Below, in pieces: positions 1-8,694 of a stretch of DNA of 64,000 nt (position 1 is the stretch's first letter; each line of letters starts with the position of its first letter). The position numbers and the translations under genes were made by a program. This DNA comes from Stenotrophomonas acidaminiphila. GTDB taxonomy: Bacteria; Pseudomonadota; Gammaproteobacteria; Xanthomonadales; Xanthomonadaceae. The notes beneath the pieces were generated by a model, which was not told the origin of the DNA, ran no database searches, and saw only the letters and a list, made by a program, of their open reading frames with translations. The DNA is taken from positions 3,208,501-3,272,500 of the forward strand of contig CP019797.1 in the NCBI GenBank assembly GCA_002951995.1, in the 5' to 3' direction.

Positions 1-465
1 CTCGGCGACCAGCGACGGCATGTACACGCCGCCGGCCTTGAAATAGCCGCCCTTGGGGTCGAACACGGCCTTCATCTCGTCGACGATGAAGGTGACGTCG
101 CCGCCCTTGCGGAACACCGCCGACATGATGCGGGTCAGCGCCACGATCCACTGGAAATGCTCCATCGACTTGGAGTTGATGAAGATCTCGAACGGACGGC
201 GCAGTTCGTGCTCGGTGCCGGCGTTGAGCACGATGTCGTTGATGGTCACGTAGAAGGCGTGCTCCACCAGCGGCGACTTGATCTTGTAGGTGCTGCCGAT
301 CAGCACGTCGGGGCGCTCGATGCGCTCGTGCATGTGCACGATGTTGCTGTCCTGGGCATCGTCCTGCGCCTGTGCGACCGGAGCCTTGGCCGTCGCTTCC
401 CGGGCCTTGTCGTCCGGGGTGATGACGGAATAACCCTTGATTTTCTTGTCGATCTTGACGGCCAT
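1..465 (-). CDS. nrdJb: NrdJb, small subunit/C-terminal part of B12-dependent ribonucleotide reductase (partial)
   Basis: The gene starts with ATG at 465 (MAVKIDKKIKGY) and is still open at the left edge, so 155 residues are visible. The N-terminus and the segment around residues 40-130 (HMHERIERPDVLIGSTYKI, then a TSCPD-like region) match the C-terminal part of class II ribonucleotide reductases, which some gammaproteobacteria encode as a separate NrdJb chain of about 230 residues. It would work with the NrdJ large chain encoded upstream on the same strand, helping to re-reduce the active site during dNTP synthesis in the cytoplasm. It is separated from nrdJ by the H1-like gene and a strong hairpin. 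Family assignment is good; the C-terminus is not visible. Confidence 0.85.
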   Translation of the reverse strand, partial: MAVKIDKKIKGYSVITPDDKAREATAKAPVAQAQDDAQDSNIVHMHERIERPDVLIGSTYKIKSPLVEHAFYVTINDIVLNAGTEHELRRPFEIFINSKSMEHFQWIVALTRIMSAVFRKGGDVTFIVDEMKAVFDPKGGYFKAGGVYMPSLVAE

Positions 466-503
466 GGTGCGGGTCCTGGTTATGCGTTGTGGTGCGGGTT
501 GCG

Positions 504-532
504 GCGCCCCCGCCCGCGGCGGGCGGGGGCGC
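504..532 (-). terminator. Perfect 12-bp GC hairpin between the H1-like gene and nrdJb
   Basis: Arms 504-515 and 521-532 are perfectly complementary, all G/C, with a 5-nt loop. No T-tract follows on the minus strand. It may be a partial terminator or an mRNA-stability element that sets nrdJb level relative to the upstream genes. Function is inferred. Confidence 0.45.
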
Positions 533-541
533 GGGTGCGGC

Positions 542-1228
542 TTACTTGCGGGCGGCCTTCTTCGCCGCCTTCTTCACCGCGGTGGTCTTCCTGGCCACCG
601 TCTTCTTCGCCGAAGCCGCCTTCTTGGCCACGGTCTTCTTTGCGGAAGCGGTCTTCCTGGCCACCGTCTTCTCGACCTTCTTCACCGCCTTACGGGTGGC
701 GGCGGTGCGGGTGGCGACTTTCTTGGCGACCTTGCTGCCGGCCTTGTCCACCGCCTTCTTCACCGCGGCGGTCTTCTTGGCCACGGCCTTGGCCACTTTC
801 TTCTCCGCGGCCTTCACCGTCTTCCTGGCCGAGGCGACCTTCTTCGCCACCTTCTTCTCGGCGGCGGCGACGGCCTTCTTGGCGGCGGCCTGCTTGCCGG
901 CACCCTTCTTCTTCAGGGCCGCGGCCTCGGCCTTGGCATTAGCCTTGGCGGCCTCCAGCTTGCGGCGCACGCTGGAAACGGTCTTGCCGACCTCCTTCTT
1001 CGCCGCGGCGGCCTTCTTGGCGACGACCTTTTCGGCCTTCTTGACCGCCTTCTTCACCTTGGCGACCTGCCGGGTGGCGCCGGCCTCGACCTTGCGTGCG
1101 CGGGTCTTGACCGCGGCAACGGCATCGCCGGCGGTGGCGGCCATGGCGTCGCCGAGGTTGGCTGCGGTTTCCTTCACGTTCTCGGCAACCTGGGACACGG
1201 TCGCCGTCACACCATTGCCATTGCTCAT
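542..1228 (-). CDS. Histone H1-like Ala/Lys-rich nucleoid protein
   Basis: This is a 228-residue protein starting MSNGNGVTATVSQVAENVKE. After an ordinary N-terminal segment of about 50 residues it becomes almost purely Ala, Lys, Val, Thr and Ser, with degenerate AKK/KKTVAKK repeats to a KKAAKKAARK end. Such tails are typical of bacterial H1-like or AlgP-like proteins that bind DNA non-specifically and compact the nucleoid. Repeats of this kind vary in number between strains. It lies between nrdJ and nrdJb on the same strand, and an AAGGAGG-like site precedes the ATG. The role in DNA binding is inferred from composition; there is no specific fold to confirm it. Confidence 0.8.
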   Translation of the reverse strand: MSNGNGVTATVSQVAENVKETAANLGDAMAATAGDAVAAVKTRARKVEAGATRQVAKVKKAVKKAEKVVAKKAAAAKKEVGKTVSSVRRKLEAAKANAKAEAAALKKKGAGKQAAAKKAVAAAEKKVAKKVASARKTVKAAEKKVAKAVAKKTAAVKKAVDKAGSKVAKKVATRTAATRKAVKKVEKTVARKTASAKKTVAKKAASAKKTVARKTTAVKKAAKKAARK

Positions 1229-1370
1229 AAAGCCCTCCTTAAGGGCATTGGATCGGTCACGTTGGCGATGCGGAATGAAGCGGGTGGGGCATGGAACACA
1301 GGCGACAACCCGGTGGTGGCGGCCACCGTCGCCGTCCCGCGCGGCGGCGGGACGGCGTGCGAAGGCGACC

Positions 1371-3524
1371 TCAGAACTTGCCGTAGTAGCCTTCCTTGAG
1401 GGCGTCGAACAGATTGGCGGCGGTGTGCATCTCGCCGTCGTACTCGATCTGCTCGTTGCCCTTGACCTCGACCACCTGGCCGTCTTCCAGTTCGAAGCGG
1501 TAGGTGGTGTTCTCCAGGTCCGCCTCCTTGACCAGCACGCCCTGGAAGGCGGCCGGGTTGAAGCGGAACGTGGTGCAGCCCTTCAGGCCCTGCTGGTGGG
1601 CGTAGCGGTAGATGTCCTTGAACTGCTCGTACGGGTAGTCCGTCGGCACGTTGGCGGTCTTGGAGATCGAGCTGTCCACCCACTTCTGCGCGGCCGCCTG
1701 CACGTCCACGTGTTCCTTCGGCGAGATGTCGTCGGCGGCGATGAAGTAGTCCGGCAGGCGCGACTCGGCGTCCTCGGCGAACGGCATCGCCCGGGGGTTG
1801 ACCAGTTCGCGGTAGGCCAGCAGCTCGAAGGAGAACACGTCCACCTTCTCCTTGGTCTTCTTGCCTTCGCGGATCACGTTGCGGCTGTAGTGGTGCGCGA
1901 ACGAGGGCTCGATGCCGTTGGAGGCGTTGTTGGCCAGCGACAGGCTGATGGTGCCGGTCGGCGCGATGGAGCTGTGGTGGGTGAAGCGCGCGCCGGTCTC
2001 GGCCAGTTCGTCCACCAGCTCCGGGGCGACCGAGGCGATGCGCTGCATGTAGCGGCTGTAGCGCGCGTGCAGCACCTTGCCCTGGATCTTCTGGCCGACC
2101 TTCCAGCCGTCCTTGCGCATCTCCGGACGCTGCCGCAGCATCGCCGCGGTGACCTCGAAGGTCTCCTCCATGATCGGCGCCGGGCCCTTCTCGCGGGCCA
2201 GTTCCAGGCCGGTTTCCCAGCCGGCCACGGCCATGTCGCGGGCAATGGCTTCGGTGAACTCGCACGACTCCGGCGAACCGTACTTCATGCGCAGCATGGT
2301 CAGGGTGCTGCCCAGGCCGAGGAAGCCCATGCCGTGGCGGCGCTTGCGCATGATCTCGTTGCGCTGCTGTTCCAGCGGCAGGCCGTTGACCTCGACCACG
2401 TTGTCGAGCATGCGGGTGAACACGCGCACCACTTCCTTGTACTCGTCCCAGTCGAACGAGGCCTTGTCGGTGAACGGGTCGCGCACGAACTTGGTCAGGT
2501 TGACCGAGCCGAGCAGGCAGGCGCCGTACGGCGGCAGCGGCTGCTCGCCGCAGGGGTTGGTGGCGCGGATGCTCTCGCACCACCAGTTGTTGTTCATTTC
2601 GTTGACGCGGTCGATCAGGATGAAACCCGGCTCGGCGTAGTCGTACGTCGAGACCATGATCATGTCCCACAGGTGGCGGGCACGGATGTGGCCGTACACC
2701 TTGCAGGCCACCAGGCCGTCGTCGCGGACGATGTAGTTCTCGTGGGTCGGCCATTCGCGCCAGACCACTTCCTCGCCGCTGGCCGGATCCAGCTCGGCCT
2801 GCTCCTTGGTGTTGATCGGGAACACCAGCGGCCAGTCGGCGTCCTTGTCCACCGCCTCCATGAAGCCGTCGGTGATCAGCAGCGACAGGTTGAACTGGCG
2901 CAGGCGGCCGTCCTCGCGCTTGGCGCGGATGAAGTCCTTCACGTCCGGGTGCGACACGTCAAAGGTGCCCATCTGCGCGCCGCGGCGGCCACCGGCCGAG
3001 GACACGGTGAAGCACATCTTGTCGTAGATATCCATGAAGGACATCGGCCCGGAGGTGTAGGCGCCGGCGCCGGCCACGAATGCGCCGCGCGGGCGCAGGG
3101 TGCTGAACTCGTAGCCGATGCCGCAGCCGGCCTTCAGGGTCAGGCCGGCCTCGTGGACCTTCTCCAGGATGCCATCCATCGAGTCGGTGATGGTGCCCGA
3201 CACGGTGCAGTTGATGGTGCTGGTGGCCGGCTTGTGTTCCTGCGCGCCGGCGTTGGAGGTGATGCGGCCGGCCGGGATCGCGCCGCGGCGCAGCGCCCAG
3301 ACGAAACGCTCGTACCAGTAGGCGCGCTTGTCGTCGCTGCCTTCGGCGTCGGCCAGGGCGCGGGCCACGCGCTGGTAGGTGCCGTCGATATCGGCATCCA
3401 GCGCCTGCCCGGCCTTGGTCTTGAGGCGGTACTTCTTGTCCCAGATGTCCTGCGAGGCGGGCTGCAGGGGGATAAGGTCCGATCGGGTTGAGTTGCTGAC
3501 CACTTCCAGACGCACCGTGCTCAT
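1371..3524 (-). CDS. nrdJ: Adenosylcobalamin-dependent (class II) ribonucleotide reductase, large chain
   Basis: The 717-residue product reduces ribonucleotides to deoxyribonucleotides using adenosylcobalamin as radical source, with no oxygen requirement. Visible landmarks are the radical-site motif N323-P-C325-G-E327 (TNPCGEQPLPP), a substrate-site cysteine at about C106 (INCTVSG) and the GCGIGYEFS segment near 133-141. The ATG at 3524 (MSTVRLEV) is preferred, with AAGGAG about 12 bases upstream; a GTG at 3548 is in frame but lacks a better ribosome site. The C-terminal thiol-exchange part is absent here and probably sits in the separate NrdJb. Tandem NrdR boxes lie in its promoter. No B12 riboswitch was recognised in the leader. 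Confidence 0.95.
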   Translation of the reverse strand: MSTVRLEVVSNSTRSDLIPLQPASQDIWDKKYRLKTKAGQALDADIDGTYQRVARALADAEGSDDKRAYWYERFVWALRRGAIPAGRITSNAGAQEHKPATSTINCTVSGTITDSMDGILEKVHEAGLTLKAGCGIGYEFSTLRPRGAFVAGAGAYTSGPMSFMDIYDKMCFTVSSAGGRRGAQMGTFDVSHPDVKDFIRAKREDGRLRQFNLSLLITDGFMEAVDKDADWPLVFPINTKEQAELDPASGEEVVWREWPTHENYIVRDDGLVACKVYGHIRARHLWDMIMVSTYDYAEPGFILIDRVNEMNNNWWCESIRATNPCGEQPLPPYGACLLGSVNLTKFVRDPFTDKASFDWDEYKEVVRVFTRMLDNVVEVNGLPLEQQRNEIMRKRRHGMGFLGLGSTLTMLRMKYGSPESCEFTEAIARDMAVAGWETGLELAREKGPAPIMEETFEVTAAMLRQRPEMRKDGWKVGQKIQGKVLHARYSRYMQRIASVAPELVDELAETGARFTHHSSIAPTGTISLSLANNASNGIEPSFAHHYSRNVIREGKKTKEKVDVFSFELLAYRELVNPRAMPFAEDAESRLPDYFIAADDISPKEHVDVQAAAQKWVDSSISKTANVPTDYPYEQFKDIYRYAHQQGLKGCTTFRFNPAAFQGVLVKEADLENTTYRFELEDGQVVEVKGNEQIEYDGEMHTAANLFDALKEGYYGKF

Positions 3525-3985
3525 GATGGTGGAACTCTCCTTGTGCACCTTGCGGTGCGTTTACCGTTTCCCCGGTCGGGCGGGGCTGCAACGACGACGA
3601 TGCCGGCGCGTGGTCACGCGCCTGCGGGCGGGCGGGGATTGGTCCGGCGAGGGCCGGAGGTCTGCATCGCTTCCGTCGTCATTGCACGCCTTCCTATGGG
3701 GTGCCTGCACCCCGGGCCTCAACCCTACTTCTTGGGGACGCATTTCACATCAACCCAACATCTAGTGGCTGATGGCGATGCCAAGCTTACCCACCGCTTG
3801 GGTGATGTCAAACGAAAAATCTGCCCCCGGCATCTTGCAATCCGCGCAGGGCTTGCGCCCCCTGCGATTGCGGCGGCGCGGAATGTTTCATTGTCGATTT
3901 AGGTCGCTGCCGCCACACTCCATTCAGCCACTCCCGCCCCACCCGGACGCCCCGCGCGGCGTCCCCGCATGGAACCCCGGCCCTT
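3525..3985. other. Divergent intergenic region, nrdJ and deg protease
   Basis: No credible gene was found. It contains the NrdR boxes (3722-3768) and an inverted repeat ACCCA-N5-TGGGT at 3789-3803. The nrdJ leader of about 200 bases is GC-rich and shows no B12-box. The promoter for the protease at 3986 was not identified. Confidence 0.5.
3722..3768 (-). promoter_or_regulatory. Tandem NrdR boxes upstream of nrdJ
   Basis: Two 16-bp sites, 3722-3737 (ACCCTACTTCTTGGGG) and 3753-3768 (ACCCAACATCTAGTGG), fit the NrdR consensus ACACWATATATWGTGT at about 10 and 12 positions. Their centres are exactly 31 bp apart, three helical turns, which is the usual spacing of NrdR box pairs. NrdR is the dATP-sensing repressor of ribonucleotide reductase genes. 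The match was scored by eye. Confidence 0.7.
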
Positions 3986-5410
3986 ATGCGACCGCTCCCG
4001 ACCCTGCTCACGCTTGCCCTGGCCGCCGCCTTCGGCGGCTTCACCGCCAGTGCCATCAACGCCCACCTGGACAACCGCGCCCAGGCCTCCACCGGCGCCA
4101 TGCTGCCCGCCACCGCGGCGCTGCCGGCGGCGGTCGCCGGCCAGCCGGTGCCGTCGCTGGCACCGATGCTGGAACGGGTGATGCCGGCCGTGGTCAGCGT
4201 CAACACCAAGCAGGTGGTGCGGGTGCGCAACCCGTTCTTCGACGACCCGTTCTTCCGCCGCCTGTTCCCGCAGGTACCGCAGGAGCGCATCAACGAGTCG
4301 CTGGGCTCGGGGGTGATCATCGACGCGGCCAGGGGCTACGTGCTGACCAACCACCACGTGATCGAGAACGCCGACGACGTGCAGGTGACGCTGGCCGACG
4401 GGCGCACGGTCAAGGCCGAATTCCTCGGGTCGGACCGCGACACCGACATCGCGCTGATCCGCATTCCCGCCGAAAAGCTCACCGCGCTGCCGCTGGGCGA
4501 CAGCGACCAGCTGCGCACCGGCGATTTCGTGGTGGCCATCGGCAACCCGTTCGGCTTCAGCCAGACGGTGACCTCGGGCATCGTTTCGGCGGTGGGCCGC
4601 AGCGGCATCCGCGGGCTGGGCTACCAGAATTTCATCCAGACCGACGCCTCGATCAACCCGGGCAACTCCGGCGGCGCGCTGGTCAACCTGGCCGGGCAGC
4701 TGGTCGGCATCAACACCGCCAGCTTCAACCCGCAGGGCAGCATGGCCGGCAACATCGGCCTGGGCCTGGCCATTCCCTCCAACCTCGCCCGCGACGTGGT
4801 CGAGCAGCTGATCACCAAGGGCGTGGTGGTGCGCGGCACGCTGGGCGTGGAAACCCAGAACCTGAGCCCGCAGATCGCGCAGGGGCTGGGCCTGGCCGAA
4901 GCGCGCGGCGCGCTGGTCACCCGCGTGCTGGCCGGCTCGGCCGCGGCGGCGGCCGGGCTGCGCGCCGGCGACGTGGTCACCGCGATCAACGGCCAGCGCG
5001 TGGACAACGCCCAGGCACTGCACAACTTCGAGGGCCTGCAGCCGGTCGGCCGCGTCGTCGAGCTCGACGTGCGCCGCGACGGCAAGCCGCTGCAGCTCAA
5101 GGCCACGCTCAAGGAACAGCCGCGCGCGGTGACCGGTGATACGCTGGACCCGCGCCTGTCCGGCGCCACGTTCGTCGACCTGCCCGAGTCCGCGCGCCAG
5201 TCCGGCCTCAACGGCGTCCTGGTCAGTGAGGTGGCGCGTGGCAGCCGCGCCGCGCAGTCCGGCCTGGCCAGCGGCGATATCGTGCTGGCCGCGAGCAGCG
5301 GCGAGTTCGTCGACCTGGCCAGCTGGCGCGCCAGTTTCAGCCCGCGCCCGCCGCAGCTGGTGCTGCGCATCGTGCGCGGCACCACCCAGGGACAACTGGT
5401 GATGCGCTGA
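3986..5410 (+). CDS. Periplasmic Deg/HtrA-family serine protease
   Basis: The 474-residue precursor begins with a signal peptide or anchor (MRPLPTLLTLALAAAFGG). The trypsin-like domain carries the triad His124 (TNHHVIENAD), Asp154 (RDTDIALI) and Ser228 (NPGNSGGAL), followed by two PDZ domains at about 250-340 and 380-465. This is the DegP/DegQ/MucD arrangement: a periplasmic protease-chaperone that degrades misfolded envelope proteins. The linker between the signal and the protease is Ala/Pro-rich. It is transcribed rightward, divergent from nrdJ, and is followed by small envelope proteins. Which Deg paralogue this is cannot be settled from sequence alone. Confidence 0.92.
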   Translation: MRPLPTLLTLALAAAFGGFTASAINAHLDNRAQASTGAMLPATAALPAAVAGQPVPSLAPMLERVMPAVVSVNTKQVVRVRNPFFDDPFFRRLFPQVPQERINESLGSGVIIDAARGYVLTNHHVIENADDVQVTLADGRTVKAEFLGSDRDTDIALIRIPAEKLTALPLGDSDQLRTGDFVVAIGNPFGFSQTVTSGIVSAVGRSGIRGLGYQNFIQTDASINPGNSGGALVNLAGQLVGINTASFNPQGSMAGNIGLGLAIPSNLARDVVEQLITKGVVVRGTLGVETQNLSPQIAQGLGLAEARGALVTRVLAGSAAAAAGLRAGDVVTAINGQRVDNAQALHNFEGLQPVGRVVELDVRRDGKPLQLKATLKEQPRAVTGDTLDPRLSGATFVDLPESARQSGLNGVLVSEVARGSRAAQSGLASGDIVLAASSGEFVDLASWRASFSPRPPQLVLRIVRGTTQGQLVMR

Positions 5411-5506
5411 TCGGCCGGCGCTCGTAACGTTCCTTACACCCGGCCGCTGGTATTGCTTTCCCTGCGCCTCCCCGCTGGCGTCCCCCGAACCGAAGGAGAC
5501 GAAACA

Positions 5507-5866
5507 ATGAGCCCCACGAACACCGACACCATGAAGGACCACCTGGGCGACGCCGGATCGCACCTGAAATCGGCCGCGCGCGCCGCCGGCACGGCGGTCA
5601 AGGACGCAGCCGGCCTGGCCGGTGACGAACTGCGCCTGGGCAAGGCCAACGTGAAGGCAGAGCTGTCCGACAGCGCCCTGTCCGGGCTGGCCGCGGCCGA
5701 GCTGTCGGGCGCCGCCGCCAAGGAACAGATGGACGCGCTGATGGACAAGGGCAAGGACCTGATCGACAGCGCCGCCGACCTGATCCGCGAGCGCCCGCTG
5801 GCCTCGTTCGGCGTGGCGTTCGCCGCCGGCTGGATCATCGCCAAGCTCGCCCGCAGCAACGACTGA
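5507..5866 (+). CDS. YqjD/ElaB-like (DUF883) small inner-membrane protein
   Basis: The product has 119 residues and starts at ATG 5507, 8 bases after a GAAGGAG site; an in-frame start further upstream is less likely. It is mostly a hydrophilic, Ala-rich amphipathic helix, ending with one hydrophobic segment (LASFGVAFAAGWIIAKLA). That layout and the RERPLASFG motif match YqjD/ElaB proteins, tail-anchored membrane proteins that bind ribosomes in stationary phase in E. coli. It is followed after 7 bases by a YqjE-like gene, as in the E. coli yqjCDEK group. The function here is by analogy. Confidence 0.75.
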   Translation: MSPTNTDTMKDHLGDAGSHLKSAARAAGTAVKDAAGLAGDELRLGKANVKAELSDSALSGLAAAELSGAAAKEQMDALMDKGKDLIDSAADLIRERPLASFGVAFAAGWIIAKLARSND

Positions 5867-5873
5867 CGCGGGC

Positions 5874-6371
5874 GTGGGCGACAACGCGCCACCATCGGGC
5901 GCCACCGGAAACGGCAACGACGAGGCCGGCAAGGCAGCGCCCGGGCTGGAGGAGAGCATCCGCGAGGTCGGCAGCGCCGGCCGGCAGACGCTGGATGCGG
6001 CGACCCACACGCTGCGCTCGCTGCGGCGGCTGGCCTCGGCTGATTTCGCGCTGGCCCGCAGCGCCTTCGGCCGTGGCCTGGCCTGGAGCGGCGTGGCCAT
6101 CGTGTTCGGTGCCTCGGCGTGGCTGCTGCTGGCGGCCACGCTGATCGCCCTGCTGCACGCGCTGGGCCTGTCCTGGTTCGTGTCGCTGCTGGTCACGTCG
6201 CTGGCCAGCCTGGCGGTCACCGGCTATGCGATCTGGCGGGTCAGCTACTTCTTCCACCACACCGGCATGCATGCCACCCGCCGGCAGCTGTCGCGACTGG
6301 GCCTGTTCGACGAACCGGCCGAGGACGACCCCGACGCCGACGTCGAGATCCCCGGGGACCGGACGCCATGA
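5874..6371 (+). CDS. YqjE-like membrane protein (phage-holin-superfamily fold)
   Basis: The product has 165 residues with a GTG start at 5874. The N-terminal 50 residues are hydrophilic; two long hydrophobic helices follow at about 66-90 and 97-122, then a charged tail (DEPAEDDPDADVEIPGDRTP). This is the DUF1469/YqjE pattern, often labelled phage holin family although no phage genes are nearby. It sits between a YqjD-like and a third small gene with a 4-base ATGA overlap downstream, so the three are probably translated together. The role in the envelope stress response is inferred from the E. coli relatives. Confidence 0.7.
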   Translation: MGDNAPPSGATGNGNDEAGKAAPGLEESIREVGSAGRQTLDAATHTLRSLRRLASADFALARSAFGRGLAWSGVAIVFGASAWLLLAATLIALLHALGLSWFVSLLVTSLASLAVTGYAIWRVSYFFHHTGMHATRRQLSRLGLFDEPAEDDPDADVEIPGDRTP

Positions 6372-6799
6372 ACTTCGATGCCCTGCAGCGCCGCGTGCGC
6401 CGCGCCGAAGCCGTCGTGCAGGTACGCATGGACGAGACCGTGCGGCAATGGGACACGCTGGAGGCGGCCTGGCGCCACAGCTGGACGCCGGGCCGCATCC
6501 TCATCGCCGGGCTCGCCGGTGGCTTTGTCGCCGGCAGGCTGGAACCCGGCGGCGCCTTCAGCGGCGCGCGCTGGCTGCAGATGATCGGCTCGGTATCCGG
6601 GCTGGTCGCCTCGGCGCAGGCCTCGATCGCCACGCTGCAGGAAGCCGGGCTGGCCGCGGCCGCCGCGGCGACCGCGGAAGCGGCCGGCGACGACGCCCCG
6701 CAGGCGGACCCGCCCACGCCGACAGCAGGGGCGACGCCCGCGGCCGCGGGCACGCCGCCGCAGGCGGCCGCCGCCGCCACCGAACTGTCAGAATCCTGA
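6368..6799 (+). CDS. Small Ala-rich membrane-associated protein of the yqj-like operon
   Basis: The product has 143 residues, and its ATG overlaps the upstream stop by four bases. The N-terminal half is a basic helix (RRVRRAEAVVQVRMDETV), followed by a Gly/Ala-rich hydrophobic stretch (RILIAGLAGGFVAGRL) and a low-complexity Ala/Pro/Thr tail. Position suggests it is the counterpart of YqjK, but the sequence is too low in information to prove this. Translational coupling to the YqjE-like gene is the strongest evidence that it is real. Confidence 0.6.
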   Translation: MNFDALQRRVRRAEAVVQVRMDETVRQWDTLEAAWRHSWTPGRILIAGLAGGFVAGRLEPGGAFSGARWLQMIGSVSGLVASAQASIATLQEAGLAAAAAATAEAAGDDAPQADPPTPTAGATPAAAGTPPQAAAAATELSES

Positions 6800-6846
6800 G
6801 CCGCGCGGCCGCCGGCCACGCCCCTTCCGCACCGGAGTGCCGCCCG

Positions 6847-7956
6847 ATGTCCGCACTGCCGTCCGACACCGCTGCGCCCGACACCGCCGCCTCCACCGAA
6901 CCGGCCGCGCCGGCGCCGCGCCCGCGCGCCTCCACCGCCCTGCTGGTGCTGGCCACGCTGGCGGTGGGCGCGACCCTGTGGGCCGCGCAGGACGTGGTCC
7001 TGCCGGTGCTGCTGGCGATGTTCTTCGCCCTGGTCGGCAACCCGATCATCCGCCTGCTGCAGAAACTGCGCCTGCCGCGCTTCCTGGCCGCGCTGCTGGT
7101 GCTGGTGCTGGGCCTGGCCAGTGCCGGCGCGCTGGCGGTGCAACTGGCCGGGCCGGCCGCCGACTGGTTCGCCGAGACGCCGCAGCAGCTGCGCGAGGTA
7201 TCGCGCAAGGTCCGCGACCTGGTGCGGCCGGTGCAGCAGGCCAACCAGGCCGCCGAGAGCTTCGCCCGCGCCGCCGGCGGCGAGGACAACCGCAAGGTGG
7301 AAGTGATCCGCACCCGGCTCGACGACCCGTACAAGGTACTGGTGCGCACGCCGCGGCTGGCCGCCTCGGCACTGGCGGTGGTGCTGCTGACCCTGTTCTT
7401 CATGATCTACGGCGAAACCCTGCAGCGGCACGTGATCGCGCTGCTGCCCAACCGCCAGCAGAAACGCTTCACCACCGACATCCTGCGCGCGATGGAGCGC
7501 GAGATCTCGCGCTACGTGCTGACCATCACCATCATCAATGCCCTGGTCGGGCTGGCCCTGGCCGGGGTGCTGGTGCTGCTGGGCATTGCCGCGCCCGAGG
7601 CGCTGCTGTGGGGCACGGTGGCGATGCTGCTGAATTTCGCGCCCTACGTGGGCCCGCTGATCGGCATCGCGCTGATGCTGCTGGTCGGCCTGACCCAGTT
7701 CCGCGAGCCGCTGGCCGTGGCGGCGCCGGCGCTGGCCTACCTGGCGCTGCATACGCTGGAGGGACAGCTGGTCACCCCGATCGTGCTCGGCCGGCGCATG
7801 GCGATCTCGCCGTTGATGCTGGTCTTGGCGCTGATGCTGTTCGGCTGGCTGTGGGGCATCGTCGGCCTGTTGCTGGCGGTACCGCTGCTGGTCTGCGCCA
7901 AGCTGGTGCTGGCACGGCTGGACGGCATGCAGGGCTGGGCGCGCCTGCTGGAATAG
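6847..7956 (+). CDS. AI-2E family (PerM/YdgG-type) transporter
   Basis: The product has 369 residues from ATG 6847. After a Pro/Ala-rich N-terminus there are paired hydrophobic segments (about 33-50 and 58-98), a soluble stretch of about 110 residues, and a C-terminal block of five or six helices including IGIALMLLVGLTQF and the conserved VTPIVLGRRMAISPLMLVL motif. This is the AI-2E exporter superfamily fold; members export autoinducer-2, ions or unknown solutes. The substrate cannot be inferred here. It follows the yqj-like group by 47 bases and could be co-transcribed with it. Confidence 0.85.
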   Translation: MSALPSDTAAPDTAASTEPAAPAPRPRASTALLVLATLAVGATLWAAQDVVLPVLLAMFFALVGNPIIRLLQKLRLPRFLAALLVLVLGLASAGALAVQLAGPAADWFAETPQQLREVSRKVRDLVRPVQQANQAAESFARAAGGEDNRKVEVIRTRLDDPYKVLVRTPRLAASALAVVLLTLFFMIYGETLQRHVIALLPNRQQKRFTTDILRAMEREISRYVLTITIINALVGLALAGVLVLLGIAAPEALLWGTVAMLLNFAPYVGPLIGIALMLLVGLTQFREPLAVAAPALAYLALHTLEGQLVTPIVLGRRMAISPLMLVLALMLFGWLWGIVGLLLAVPLLVCAKLVLARLDGMQGWARLLE

Positions 7957-7994
7957 GCAAGGCGCCGCGTGCCGCGCTGCCGTAAAATGGCCCG

Positions 7995-8690
7995 GTGAAC
8001 TTTCCTGTCCTAGCAATCACCCTCGACCTGGACGACACGCTCTGGCCGTTCGCACCCATCGGTGCCCGCATCGACCAGGTGCTGCACGACTGGATGCGCG
8101 TCCACAGCCCGGCCACGGCGGCGATGTACCCGGTGGAGGCCATGCGCGAACTGCGCGTGCGCACCTTCGACGACAACCCGCACCTGCACTACGACCTGAG
8201 CGCGCTGCGCCGCCTCACCCTGGCCGAAGCGCTGGAAAAGAGCGGTGCCGGCCTGGCGCTGCTGGAACCGGCCTACGAGGCGTTCTACGCCGCACGCAAC
8301 CAGGTGGAGTTCTATCCCGACGCGCTGGACGCGCTGCGGCGCATCGCCGCGCGCGTGCCGGTGGCCGCGGTCAGCAATGGCAACGCCGACCTGCAGCGCA
8401 TCGGCATCGGCGACCTGTTCGCGTTCCAGCTGGGCTCGCGCGAGTTCGGCGCGGCCAAACCGGACCCGGGCATCTTCCACGCCGCCTGCGCCCGGCTGGG
8501 TGTCGAGCGCACCCATGTCCTGCACGTCGGCGACCACGCCGAGATGGACGTGGCCGGGGCCATCCGCGCGGGCCTGCGCGGCTGCTGGATCAACCGCGAA
8601 TCGCACCCTTGGACCCACGCCGGCCTGCAACCGGACCTGCAGTTCGACACCCTCACCGGGCTGGCCGACTGGCTGGACGCGCAGGAGTGA
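7995..8690 (+). CDS. HAD-superfamily hydrolase (YigB-like)
   Basis: The product has 231 residues, GTG start at 7995. The haloacid-dehalogenase motifs are in order: I, LDLDDTLW near residue 10 (nucleophile first Asp); II, VAAVSNGNADL near 125; III, lysine in FGAAKPDPGIF; IV, HVGDHAEMDVAGA near 178. A cap domain lies between motifs I and II. YigB in E. coli acts on the riboflavin intermediate 5-amino-6-(5-phosphoribitylamino)uracil; a similar phosphatase role is possible, but HAD substrates are hard to predict. It lies 4 bases before the next gene. Confidence 0.85.
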   Translation: MNFPVLAITLDLDDTLWPFAPIGARIDQVLHDWMRVHSPATAAMYPVEAMRELRVRTFDDNPHLHYDLSALRRLTLAEALEKSGAGLALLEPAYEAFYAARNQVEFYPDALDALRRIAARVPVAAVSNGNADLQRIGIGDLFAFQLGSREFGAAKPDPGIFHAACARLGVERTHVLHVGDHAEMDVAGAIRAGLRGCWINRESHPWTHAGLQPDLQFDTLTGLADWLDAQE

Positions 8691-8694
8691 GGTC

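Noticed and set aside
489..3491. Very long open frame on the + strand opposite nrdJ and the H1-like gene
   Set aside because: It is antisense to genes with full domains and motifs; high GC keeps antisense frames open.
3525..3760. Cobalamin riboswitch before nrdJ
   Set aside because: I looked for a B12-box in the leader on the minus strand and did not find one.
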